From positions 39,271,593-39,335,592 of the forward strand of contig CM036245.1 in NCBI GenBank assembly GCA_020698575.1: a stretch of 64,000 bases of DNA. Direction: 5' to 3'. Below the pieces are notes generated by a model. That model was not told the DNA's origin. It did no database searches and worked only from the letters and a program-made list of their open reading frames with translations. Within the stretch, counting starts at the first letter, position 1. Every line of letters starts with the position of its first letter. Made by a program: the position numbers and the translations under genes. Positions 32,818 through 43,608 of the stretch are shown here, piece by piece. Origin of the DNA: Bostrychus sinensis (taxonomy: Eukaryota > Chordata > Actinopteri > Gobiiformes > Eleotridae).

Positions 32818-35359
32818 GCAACAAAAAGTTAAAAAGCAGTCATCTGGATTTGATTTTTAAAGTTGAAGATGTTTCACCTCTTATCCAAGATGCCTTGAAC
32901 ATGCAAGCATCATCTGGCACCAAGTACAAACTGCCAAGAAGGAAAAGAAGGACCTTCATGTGGTCTTTCTGGACCTTGCCAATGCCTTTGGGTCAGTGTC
33001 TCACCGAATACTCTGGGCAGCCTTCATTTTCTTCCAGGTCCCAGAGAGTATAATAAACCTAGTCAAGGCCTACTTTCAGGACCTCCAGTTCTGCGTCACT
33101 ACACATAACAGCACTACAGCATGGCAGCGGCTGAAAATTGGAATAATGGGAGGGAATGTGAGTGAGTGAGTGAGTGAGTGGGGACTACGGATGGAAATTA
33201 GCTCTGAGCTATAATCCGGTGTATTTACGGCTCTAGCTGCTGTTCATTAATACACGCTGTACCATATAAATAAATAAAAAAAAATAAAATTTAAAAAAAT
33301 CTCCCTTGGCTTTCACCATGGCAATGGAGTTGATCATACGGGCATTGTTATGGGTGGTTGGAGGACAGCGAGTGGAAAGTGGACTATGTCTATATATATA
33401 TGGATGACATGACAACAATAACAACTACAAAGCCAAGCACCAAGCGCCTGTTGGATAAGCTTCAGAGTAACAAAGGCCAGCTTGTTAACGAGAAGTTCTG
33501 CATCAATGAGGAGCTAATACCAACCATCCTTGAGAAACCTATCAAAAGTCTCTGGCACTGGTACAACGCAGCCCTCAACGATGCTGAACAAGTAGAGCAG
33601 CTTAGCCAGGATACAATTAGCAGCCTTAAACAAATCAACAGCACAGCGCTGCCAGGGAAGTTGAAGTTGTGGTGTTTCCACTTCAGCCTGATGCCTCGTC
33701 TCATGTGGCCAATTACCATCTATGAGGTCACAATATCCCATATCAGTCGACTGGAGAGAATGGTGAATGCCCAAGTAAGGAAATGGCTTGGGCTACCAAG
33801 ATGCATGACCAGCGTAGGGCTGTATGTGAACGGTGCTGTTTGCTTGCTGATGTCAAACTTGGTGGAAGAGTACAAATGTGCCAAGGTGCGGTTAGAGATG
33901 ACACTAGTTGAGTCCCATGATCCTTTTGTACGTGGTGCTGCTCCCACCCTGAGGACTGGGAGGAAGTTGAAGACAAACACAGTGGTGGCGGAAGCAAAGG
34001 CTGCCCTCAGACATCGGGACATAGTGGGGCAAGTCCAACATGGCAGAGGAGGCTTTGGGTTAGGAGTACTAACACCCACCTGGGAAAAGGCTTCTTCAGC
34101 AGAGCGCTGACACATGATGGTGGAGGAGGTGCGGCGCCAAGAGGAAGCAGCCAGGTGTGCCAGAGCAGTTGGCCAAGCTCAACAAGGACAGTGGATGAGG
34201 TGGGATGGTATAGTGAAAAGGAAAATCACCTGGAGCGAATTGTGGAACATGGAATCCAACAGGCTAAGTTTTATCATCAGAGCCACATACACATTCTGCC
34301 CTCTCCAGCAAACCTACATCTCTGGCTTGGAGAGGACCCAGCATGCTCTGTGTGTTCAGCTCCTGCAACCCTCAAACACATCCTAGTTGGTTGTTAGACG
34401 TCATTGGCTCAAGGCAGATACACTTGGCGTCATAATCAAGTACTGAGATGTCTGGCCTCAGCCATTGAGCAAAAGAGAACAACAACAAATACCCTCCCAC
34501 TAAATACCCAAACATCTATTCAAAAGCAAAAAGCCTTCATTCGACAAGGTGAAAAACGGAAGGCCAAGACCGCACTCACAGGTTCAAGCCCATTAGATGC
34601 AGCCAGAGACTGGGAAATGTGTGTGGACTTAGACCGAAGTCTTGTTTTCCCATCAGAGATTGCTCGGACCAATTTGCGTCCAAACCTGGTGCTGTGGTCC
34701 AACTCCTGCCACCGTGCTTTTATTGTTGAACTCACAGTCCCCTAGGAAGATGCCAACGATGAAGCATATGAAAGGAAAAAACTGTGTTATGCCCACCTGG
34801 CAGCTGAGGCAGAAGAAAGGGGATGGGTTGTGAAGGTGTGTCCTGTGGAGGTCAGCTGCAGGGGCTTTGTCGCCAACTCCACTGTAAGACTTCTCAAAAA
34901 AGTGGGCATTAGAGGGCAGGCCCAGAGAAAGACCATCAAAGAGCTTGCCACAGCTGCTGAGAAGTGTAATCATTGGCTGTGGCTGAGAAGAAAAGAGACA
35001 GCATGGGGAGTAAAATTAACACTCAGTCCCTATGCGGCACGCACCCAGGTCTGACCAGCCTGTGGTGGGCCTGCCTCAGCGGAGGGTGTCTTGTGATAAA
35101 TGGTCGAAACACGCAAAGATGCTGAGGTACACAACTGAAGATGTGTCGCAGGTGGTAACATCACTGAGTGGCTTCTGAAACAAAGAACTCAAAATCCAGC
35201 ACCGAGCTGAATTAGCTGGGATTGAAATATCTAGTCCTTTATGAAACCCAAGAGGCTTTCTCAATTCCTTTCTCAAGCCTTATCCAAGAGGCTTGAGAAA
35301 GGAATTGAGAAAGGTTTTAAAAATCAAATCCAGATGACTGCTTTTTAACTTTTTGTTGC
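32818..35359 (+). mobile_element. RLE-type LINE remnant flanked by a perfect 44-bp inverted repeat
   Basis: Reverse transcriptase pieces: VVFLDLANAFGSVSHRILW at about 32957 (motif A) and YMDDMTTITTTKP at about 33395 (motif C), followed by a long thumb region to 34110 (LPGKLKLWCFHFSLMPRLMW, AQVRKWLGLPRC). Further on, HALCVQLL and TWRHNQVLRCLA are zinc-finger-region remnants. A restriction-like endonuclease begins near 34670 (LRPNLVLWSNS, AFIVELTVP) and continues past a stop at 34743 to about 35050 (VEVSCRGFVANS). Between motifs A and C, a foreign LINE-tail-like scrap (33155-33295, with GAGT repeats and an ATAAATAAATAAA end) replaces part of the RT. Perfect 44-bp inverted copies lie at 32818-32861 and 35316-35359. 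Not active. Confidence 0.75.
35256..35313. repeat. Perfect 24-bp hairpin at the 3' end of the RLE LINE
   Basis: Arms 35256-35279 and 35290-35313 are exact reverse complements (the right arm begins GGCTTGAGAAAGG), separated by the 10-base loop TTATCCAAGA. It sits just inside the right 44-bp inverted repeat. It could be an RNA structure of the element or a small inversion duplication. Confidence 0.85.
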
Positions 35360-36021
35360 AATGCAATTACCCTCGATGAGTGCGAGTCTCACAGTGGATT
35401 AAGGTAATTTTTATGGCATTTATATATTAGTAGCCTATTCTTAATAAAATGGTATAGTGGTCATTCATAATTAATGATATTAATGTGGACATATACAACG
35501 ACAGACAAAAATAGCTCATGACGGACTTTTTTCGACCCTGTCCAACAAAATGACAGACACTAATTATCTCTAGCAAAACCTCTGCGCCAGCCACACTGTA
35601 TGATGGCTAAAGTCATTATAATGCATTTGAATTCTGTCTATATGTTTCTGCAGAATGGAATGTGACATTGAACTTAGTGAAATGCTGGTGTTAAGTTACA
35701 TGGAAGAAGTATGATTGCTTTTTTTGTTTTTTTTTCCTACTGATGGGTTTATTGAGTTAAATCATATACAAGAATAGTAACAGTACAGACAATGTGCATA
35801 TTGGTAAGAGACTAAAATGATATTAAATATAAGATGTTACCGTTTAAAACAAGAGTAGCCTATCTAGAGATCGGGACTGTGACGTCACATCGGCAGTCAC
35901 ACAAGCTAATCGTACTTTCACAAACCAAAGTAAAACATGGAATTATATTTTTTGAAGGTTGGCAATGTTTGGAAATTTGTGTTTTGTGCTTGACCAGACT
36001 TCAACTTCAAGCTTCAACATT
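35360..36021. other. Intergenic, no recognised feature
   Basis: AT-rich sequence without coding exon, element end or tandem repeat that I recognise. Confidence 0.4.
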
Positions 36022-36745
36022 AGGGCTGCGTACTAGTCAAAACTGAATTACAGATATTTCTAACTGTAAATGTGACTAGTCTAAAGGTAATTATGACTAG
36101 TCAAAATGACGTCAGTGATATCCGTGTTGTTATGATAAAAATGCATCATTAGAGATCTCTGATATGTAATTTCGCCTAGTAAGAACTCTGTTTATGGATA
36201 TCTGTAAAAACGTTTTGACTAGTCAAAACAACTGTTAAAGATATCTCCAATAGTGGATATCTGTAATCAAAAAATGATTGAAGATATCTGCAACTCAGTA
36301 ACAGATCATAACTACAATTTAAGATATGTTTATTTGAGTGTTGACTAGTCACAAAGATAATAAAATCTCTGGATAGTCAAAACACACATTTGGATATCTA
36401 GAAAGATCATTGTGGATATCTTTTATTAAAAGGAGTTTCAGATATCTTTAAGTAGAATTATGACTAGTCGATACTACATTGTAGATATCTCAAACTGGAG
36501 TTATCAATATCAGTAATTCAGTAGTAGATATCCATAATTAACATTGTGGATATCCATAATTGAATTACGGATATCTTTAACGACGTCACCCATAGAAAAC
36601 GTGACATCATTTGTCCTAGGCAAAATGACGTTGTGGATATCCTTAATCTAAAGTGCGGATAGGAGGAATGTTATTGTGGATATCTGAAACTGTAGGTTAT
36701 ACTTGGAAGAACTGGGCTGTAGATATCTGTATTACATATCCAGAT
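36022..36745. repeat. Phased array of palindromic hexamers, ~21.5-bp period
   Basis: GATATC occurs fifteen times (36117, 36197, 36240, 36256, 36283, 36393, 36415, 36441, 36484, 36527, 36549, 36570, 36636, 36679, 36722) and ACTAGTC six times (36032, 36075, 36096, 36218, 36344, 36463). Both words occupy one grid of 21-22 bases: spacings of 21, 22, 43 and 66 dominate, and many empty grid points hold a decayed GATAT or CTAGT word. A typical unit is GATATCCATAATTAACATTG plus TG. It is a degenerate minisatellite with two alternating unit types. Origin and function unknown; it may be the subterminal part of a DNA transposon. Confidence 0.85.
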
Positions 36746-38089
36746 TTGCTATTATATGTTAAAAGCGCTTCCCATATACTCCTCTTCACTGGGCTGCCGA
36801 CGCACGCCGTCAGTGCAGCTCATTCAGTCTGACTGGAGTTAGCTCCCCTGAATGAGCTCAGAGTGGTCTTTGTGGAATGGCTTAAGCCTCAACTCCAAAG
36901 TTTACAAGTAACTCTAGCTAGAAGTCAGACTTTTCTGAAACAGCCCTCTGGTTTAAGTAAAATAGCTAGCTGGGGCCATATGTGGTGAACAGACATCCAG
37001 GGGAGGAGGTTCCCATGAGTGCTACCAAATACTCATGTCAGTAGACACAGTAGCAGTCTTTTAAAAGTCAAACTAAACACTTGTGAACCAGTGCACTGAC
37101 TCGCATGCACTTCACCCATGTGCCTCCTAGCCCAACCACCAGGAGGCGTCCAGGGTCACTGGAAGTAAAAGAACCAAATTAAACAAGAGCAGACACAGTT
37201 GGTTAAATAGCTGCAGCTTTCAAGCAGCTGAACTTGACGATGACAGCCCAAACTATACTTAACACTTGTCAAGGCTAGATTAAACCATGTTTCAAAGAAA
37301 TAATCAGCAGAACGTGACCACTCAAAGGCAACGGTAAAGCTAAATACAATGTACAGAACTAAATCACAGCAAAAAGTAAAACAAACATAAAACAAATCTA
37401 CCAAAAGCAAAACAGCAGCAGCTACTCCTGTGGAGAGAGGTTTAGAGTGTTCAAAAGGCTCATCTGTGCATAAATGATCTGCAGTAGCACTGGAACTCTG
37501 ATTATTTGTGGGATCACCAGTCTCTGAGGGGCGGGTTACAGTTCAGATTCAATAAAGATATTTTTACCGTCTTCCTTGCTAAAATAAAGCAAAACAGTAG
37601 AACACTATTCAAGTATTCAGCTCTTTATTTTGGCTGATTCACAACTCCACAACAACACTTTTGCACTGCTTTGCTCTATTCTCTGTCCACTAATGAGTTG
37701 TACCATAAACAATAAACAGTAGGAACTAATATGTAGGAACTATAATTGTGGACATAAAGCAAGGTAAAGTATAAATAACCTCTAGATACAACACATACTA
37801 CTATAAAATAAGTGACATGATCAAAATAATTACTTAAATAATAAACACAAATTAATTCTGAGACAATGCACAATTTATGTAGGGTGACCACCTCAAAAAG
37901 TACAAAAAGAGGGACAAGTTGTGTGATTTGGTGGGACAGGTGGGAAAACTCAATAAATAAATTTTTTAAAGTTCAAATCTAACTTAACAACTTACTGATA
38001 TACAAGCTACTTCAATTTAGGGCCTACAAAACACATATTTTGTTTTTATCCCAAAAACACACATTTTACAAAGTAATGTCTTAATTAGA
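36746..38089. other. Intergenic, no recognised feature
   Basis: It contains a small 11-bp inverted pair (AGCTCATTCAG / CTGAATGAGCT) around 36819-36861. Otherwise nothing is recognised. Confidence 0.4.
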
Positions 38090-38600
38090 GCCCAACTGAT
38101 ATAGATTTTTTGAGGCCGTTGCTGATACCAATATTAAGTAACAACATAATACATCGGCCGATACATTATACATTAGGAAAAAGTGTTTTAAAGCATTTTT
38201 CTTTCCGCTCTTGTTTACATGAATAGGCGTGTACATCCCTGGCAACTTAATTAGACAAAACTTATTTTTAAAATGTTGTAGAAAGCTGCTTATTGTTCTT
38301 TTTACGCTGATTGTTATGTAGGTTGTAGTGGGCATTGGTGTGGGGAGTATTGTTATATATTTTATGTATTATATTTATTTATTTTATTTAGCTTTAACTA
38401 AATGTGTTTAACTTAACTTTCATTTAAACTTGCCGTGTAAGTAGAGCATGGGGAGAACTACAAAATGCATTTTGAATTTTTGTTCTATGAGGTTTTATGG
38501 CAAAGAAATTTGTAAAATATTTTTATAGCCGTTTTGAGCGTTTCAGGCCATGAGAATGTGATTTGGGCTGTTTTCTATAATCTGCCGTTTCATGAAGCTT
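38090..38600. repeat. Dispersed repeat copy (paired with 3530-4050)
   Basis: It carries CGGCCGATACATTATAC-type words at its left and the same ordered blocks as 3770-3890 (CTACAAAATGCATTTTGAAT, GAGAATGTGATTTGGGC). Likely an old DNA transposon remnant. Confidence 0.5.
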
Positions 38601-38743
38601 AATGGTAGCAACACACCAACCATATATTCTTTCCAACCTATGAAGACAAGGTGCCCACAAATATTTATTCTGCATTTTAATTAAGGAACACTGAACTTAC
38701 CTTGTTATTCTTAACTTGAATCTTAACTTGAATCTCTTTTTTA

Positions 38744-38747
<4 letters not shown>

Positions 38748-38821
<74 letters not shown>
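38748..38821. repeat. (TA)n microsatellite
   Basis: About 74 bases of uninterrupted TA dinucleotides, likely length-variable between individuals. Confidence 0.95.
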
Positions 38822-38823
<2 letters not shown>

Positions 38824-39273
38824 AAGGTTATAGTACCCTACTTCCCACTCTGAAGGCTAACAGGAACATAAGTTGCATCAGAACACACACAGCACTTAAA
38901 GGAAAAGGTTCTTTTAGTTACACTAGTTCTTGTTTATTTATTTTCCTGCCTGAACCAGTAACAAAAAGCAGCAAACAACAGGACACAACCTGACTGCCAT
39001 ATGAGCAACAGGTGCCTTAAACTGTGCCTCTAGAGCAGTGGGCTAGAGGCAGAGTCCAAATGAAAGCTTCAGAGGCTGTGGGAGAAGACCACCCCATTAC
39101 ACCTGCTACAGACAGACAGACGGCATCAGTGTGTAGGTCTAAGCACCATAAGCAGCTCTGAAGGACCTGGGACCCAGATAATCAGATGTTTGTGTGGATT
39201 AGAATAGTTTACATATGGTGCGGTGAGGTCCCTGCAGTGAGTGGGGAAGCCTTGCTTATTTTGAATGTTGTAG

Positions 39274-39900
39274 GCCAGTGGTTCCCAAACCTTTCTGTCC
39301 AGTGTACCCTATGGGCTTTTTGTTGTGCCTCTCACTCATATGTAACAATATACACTCTTCTTACACATCCTATTTTACTACATTTTATGGTAAAAAAAAT
39401 AAAATAAAATAAAATGAAAAGTAAAAAACAAACATTTTGTTGGTATTTTTCTTAATTTGATAATTAGATTGCTGAATTAGATTGTAGACCAAAACTCTCA
39501 AACAATTCAGTCTCTCATTGACATTTAATGATTTAAACAGGGCAAGAAATGCTAAAATAAAATATAAAAAAAGTTTAAATGAAGATGTTGAAGTTTTGGT
39601 TAAAATAAATAAATAAAGGCCCATAATTATTCTCTTTCTGTATTTATTTCTACATTTATTTATTTATGCTTTAATTTATTTTTGCTTTATTTTATTATTT
39701 ATGTTTTTCTCTTTTATTTATCCCCACATTTATTTATTGATTTCTGCAATGAAATGCAAATGAAGGGGGCGTATTAAACATAAGCAATTAAAGCAACAGA
39801 TAATCTAAAGATCGGTGACAGAAATCAAGAAACTATGACAATGAGAACATTTATTTATTCATTTATTTATTAATTGATCTGGCAGTTTTGGTCCTCCATG
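39274..39900. repeat. hAT terminus followed by TTTATT-rich sequence
   Basis: CAGTGGTTCCCAAACCTTTC at 39274 and CCCTATGGGCTTTTTGTTGT match the left side of the element at 48063-48453; the right end is missing. From about 39630 to 39880 the sequence is dominated by ATTTATTTATT words. Confidence 0.5.
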
Positions 39901-40159
39901 GATGTGTCCACCCCTCCTGCACACACATCATTCAGCAGCCTACAAATCTGAATTCGCCTTTTTTCTTTTAGCAAAAGTCAGTACATGAGTATATTAACAT
40001 AAGAGATGTGAAGAGAATTGTTAAAACGTGTGTTCAGAGTTTAATATGGTGGAACATGAACATTGAACATGAACATTTTGGAGCACCTTTTGTTTGTGAA
40101 ATAGGACTAGCCCAGGAGCCAGGGGAACACAATTTCAACAACTAGAAAATACTTAGAGA

Positions 40160-40390
40160 GAATTATTTATTTATTAACCTTTATTTAACCAGGTAAAACC
40201 CATTGAGATCGAGCTCTCATTTACAAGAATGACCTGGCCAAGAGGTCAGCAGCACACGTCAAGAGCAGAAATAACAATAAACATCAAGTGCAGTAGTTGT
40301 AAACAGTATGGCATTTAAGTGCAATGATATTTGAAGGTGCAGTAGTAAACAGTTAGAAGTTATAAGGTGCAGTAGTCTGGATTACAAGGT
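40160..40390. repeat. LINE 3'-tail-like repeat
   Basis: TTTATTTAACCAGGTAAAAC, CCATTGAGATCGAGCTCTC and TTTACAAGAATGACCTGGCC form a sequence widely seen as a fish LINE tail, here with its A/T-rich end on the left. Related sequence on the other strand is at 43861-43935. Confidence 0.5.
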
Positions 40391-40601
40391 GCACTTATTC
40401 ACAGGAGAAAATTTGTTCCACTTTGGTACTTTATAGGCTGGGTTATACAGAGCAGAAAACTTTACCAGAGTGAAGAGAAAAGTGATCAAGCAAAAGACGT
40501 GAACACACAGGAGGAGGCAGCATGTTGTGGCAGCAGAGGGCGCCAGAGAGCAGCAGCACCTAGGCGCATGTGATGGTTACATGAGTGCGTGATGGACTGC
40601 T

Positions 40602-40708
40602 CAGCTGTTCAGCCTCCACCAGCTGACTGTGAGCCCGCAGCCATATAAGGCCAAAGCTCCCCCAGGACCCCTGCCCCCAGTCAGCCACAGAGCCACAGAC
40701 CCACACAG
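40602..40708 (+). promoter_or_regulatory. Candidate muscle-type promoter with CArG and E-boxes and a first-exon donor
   Basis: Two CAGCTG E-boxes (40602-40607, 40620-40625) are followed 15 bases later by a perfect CArG/SRF box CCATATAAGG (40641-40650). A C-rich, AG-poor stretch then leads to CACAG|GTGAGG at 40708/40709, a strong donor. The layout resembles a short non-coding first exon of a striated-muscle gene. The next + strand gene is ckm, 14 kb downstream, so it could be a distal alternative promoter or an enhancer. No transcript evidence can be seen. Confidence 0.4.
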
Positions 40709-42200
40709 GTGAGGCGAGGCAGGTCAAAGGCCAAAGGACAGCAGTCACACTCACCCAGGGGGGAGCACAGTGCCAGAGTTCAGTCCACTTATACTTACGC
40801 AAGCTGATACTGCAGGATATGTTGTAGCCAGGATATACTACAGTATTTGAGACCAGTGTGATCAAAGACCAGCACCACACCATGAGAGGACGAGACCCAG
40901 TCAAACCTGAGACAGAGGCAAACCAAATCCAAAATAAATGGCTGAATCTCTACCTCCATGTGCACTCAAAGAGCTACAGTATATATCGAAGCAGGTGTCC
41001 TCCAGGTGCTCTTGTTTTTCCTACCACCAAAAACATGTACCCAACGGGGCCAGGACTCACTGAGATTGTTATGCTCAGTGAAACTTTCCTCCTAAATAAA
41101 TGGTCATCTGCTTTCTTCAATATGAGTCATAATGAATATTGATTAGTATAATAAACTCACAACAGACTCAACAGTGAGTCACTCACAACACACAGTCTAA
41201 TAACCTGTGAATATAGTACAGTAATAGGAAGCGGCTTTTCAACTACAAAAGTTCTTTGTTTTCTGCAGTAAGGCCTTACATTACTGATGCAACTCTTATG
41301 GACCATCCACATATCTGAAATTGAGACCACTGAAATACAAACGTGTTTGAGTTTATGCTTGTCCTGAGGTTCAAAGGTCTGAATTGTCTGTGTCTGAAAT
41401 GAAGGGACACAAGAGGACTTTGGTCTCGAAAGGTCATCAGTCTGTCCTAAAACAAAAGAGTTACAGCTTAAATCATGAATATGACATTTTGACATTTGTA
41501 ACTTTAGGCAGTGTGGGCCAGATCCCAAGTCCTGCTGGTTAAAGAAATCAACATCTCCAAAACAAATGCACTGATCTAAAACTTCACAGTAAGACAGTAA
41601 GTCCTTTTCAAACTTCCTTCATATCTCACTTCCTTAATCCAATTCAAGTCTCACCACTACTGCACCAGGTCTCAGGAGAAACTGACATCATCAGTTCCGC
41701 ACATACACACAGAGTTGGGAAAGACTGGGTTTCGGTATTATGCCCCTCATTTATGGAATACTCTCACAAAGCAGTTAAATTTAAGTAGTGTCATCTCATT
41801 AGAAAAGTTTAAAACACTTGTGACCTCTATTTTATCTGACTGTTGTAACTGTTATGTCTAAGTGTTGTCTATTGTGTTTTGGCTTGTATGAAGTGTATGT
41901 CTTTTAAATACAGTGGGGCAAAAAAAGTATTTAGTCAGCCACCAATTGTGCAAGTTCTCCCACTTAAATAGATGAAAGAGGCCTGTAATTTCCATCACAG
42001 GTATACCTCAACTATGTGAGACAAAATGAGAAAAAAAAAATCCAGAAAATCACATTGTCTGATTTTTAAAGAATTTATTTGCAAATTATGGTGGAAAATA
42101 AGTATTTGGTCACCCACAAACAAGCAAGATTTGTGTCTCTCACAGACCTGTAACTTCCTCTGTAAGAGGCTCCTCTGTCCTCCACTCCTTACCTGTATTA

Positions 42201-42540
42201 CCTGGGGGTTAAGCATTCGCCCAGCAATCGGAGGGTAGCCGGTTCGAATCCCATCTGAAGCGCATACTGTCGTTGTGTCCCTGGGCAAGACACTTCACCC
42301 ACCTTGCCTGTGTGAATGTGTTAGTGTGGCTGTGTTTGGTGGTGGTCGGAGGGGCCGTTGGCGCAGATTGGCAGCCACACTTCCGTCAGTCTGCCCCAGG
42401 GCAGCTGTGGCTACAGAAGTAGCTCACCACCACCAAGTGTGACTGAGGAGTGAATGAATAATTGATCAATTGTAAAGCGTCTTTGAGTGTCCAAAAAAGC
42501 GCTATATAAATTCGATGAATTATTATTATTATTATTATTA
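42201..42540 (+). mobile_element. tRNA-derived SINE nested in Tc1
   Basis: It carries a perfect Pol III B-box GGTTCGAATCC at 42241-42251 and a weaker A-box-like region before it. The body has TACTGTCGTTGTGTCC, GGGCAAGACACTTCACCC and GTGAATGAATAATTG, then a tail GCGCTATATAAATTCG followed by (ATT)n. Left flank GTATTA and right flank ATTATTAATGG indicate a short TATTA target duplication. Copies of the family occur at 10275, 51850 and 58880. Confidence 0.85.
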
Positions 42541-42621
42541 TTAATGGCACCTGTTTGAACTGGTTATCTATATAAAAGACACCTGTCCACAACCTCAAAC
42601 AGTCCCACTCCAAACTCCACT

Positions 42622-43608
42622 ATGGCCAAGACCAAAGAGCTGTCAAAGGACACCAGAAACAAAATTGTAGACCTGCACCAGGCTGGGAAGACTCAATCTG
42701 CAATAGGTAAGCAGCTTGGTGTGAAGAAATCAACTGTGGGAGCAATTATTAGGAAATGGAAGACATACAAGACCACTGATAATCTCCCTCGATCTGGGGC
42801 TCCCCGCAAGATCTTACCCCGTGGGGTCAAAATGATCACAAGAACGGTGAGCAAAAATCCCAGAACCACACAGGGGGACCTAGTGAATGACCTGCAGAGA
42901 GCTGGGACCAAAGTAACAAAGGCTATCATCAGTAACACACTACACTGCCAGGGACTCAAATCCTGCAGTGCCAGACGTGTCCCCCTGCTAAAGCCAGTAC
43001 ATGTGCAGGCCCGTCTGAAGTTTGCTAGAGAGCATTTGGATGATCCAGAAGAGGATTGGGAGAATGTCATATGGTCAGATGAAACCAAACTAGAACCTTT
43101 TGGTAAAAACTCTACTCGTCGTGTTTGGAGGAGAAAGAATGCTGAGTTGCATCCAAAGAACACCATACCTACTGTAAAGCATGGGGGTGGGAACATCATG
43201 CTTTGGGGCTGTTTTTCAGCAAAGGGACCAGGACGACTGATCCGTGTAAAGGAAAGAATGAATGGGGCCATGTATCGTCAGATTTTGAGTGAAAACCTCC
43301 TTCCATCAGCAAGGGCATTGAAGATGAAATGTGGCTGGGTCTTTCAGCATGACAATGATCCCAAACACACTGCCCGGGTAACGAAGGAGTGGCTTCGTAA
43401 GAAGCATTTCAAGGTCCTGGAGTGGCCTAGCCAGTCTCCAGATCTCAACCCCATAGAAAATCTTTGGAGGGAGTTGAAAGTCCGTGTTGCCCAGCGACAG
43501 CCCCAAAATATCACTGCTCTAGAGGAGATCTGCATGGAGGAATGGGCCAAAATACCAGCAACAGTTTGTGAAAACCTTGTGAAGACATTGCCAACAAAGG
43601 GCATATAA
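42622..43608 (+). CDS. Tc1 transposase, 328 aa, probably C-terminally clipped
   Basis: DDE/D transposase for cut-and-paste movement at TA sites. The N-terminal paired-like HTH has KELSKDTRNKIVDLHQAGKT and GKQLGVKKSTVGAIIRKW (residues about 5-47), then a second helix set (RTVSKNPRTTQGDLVNDL). Catalytic triad: Asp in VIWSDETKL (about residue 153), Asp in FQHDNDPKHTA (about 245) and Glu in SPDLNPIENLWRELK (about 280), the D34E spacing of Tc1. There is no internal stop. Most Tc1 transposases are near 340 residues. The last residues here (TLPTKGI) differ from the usual basic tail, which suggests a small deletion with a frame change just before the stop. It stands alone, with only its TIRs as context. 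Whether it is active cannot be told. Confidence 0.93.
   Translation: MAKTKELSKDTRNKIVDLHQAGKTQSAIGKQLGVKKSTVGAIIRKWKTYKTTDNLPRSGAPRKILPRGVKMITRTVSKNPRTTQGDLVNDLQRAGTKVTKAIISNTLHCQGLKSCSARRVPLLKPVHVQARLKFAREHLDDPEEDWENVIWSDETKLEPFGKNSTRRVWRRKNAELHPKNTIPTVKHGGGNIMLWGCFSAKGPGRLIRVKERMNGAMYRQILSENLLPSARALKMKCGWVFQHDNDPKHTARVTKEWLRKKHFKVLEWPSQSPDLNPIENLWRELKVRVAQRQPQNITALEEICMEEWAKIPATVCENLVKTLPTKGI

Noticed and set aside
40560..40904. 114-codon open frame on the - strand
   Set aside because: It runs across the GC-rich candidate promoter on the opposite strand and contains no recognisable domain; base composition explains its length.
42693..43271. 192-codon open frame antisense to the Tc1 transposase
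   Set aside because: Mirror frame of a real coding sequence; no independent evidence.
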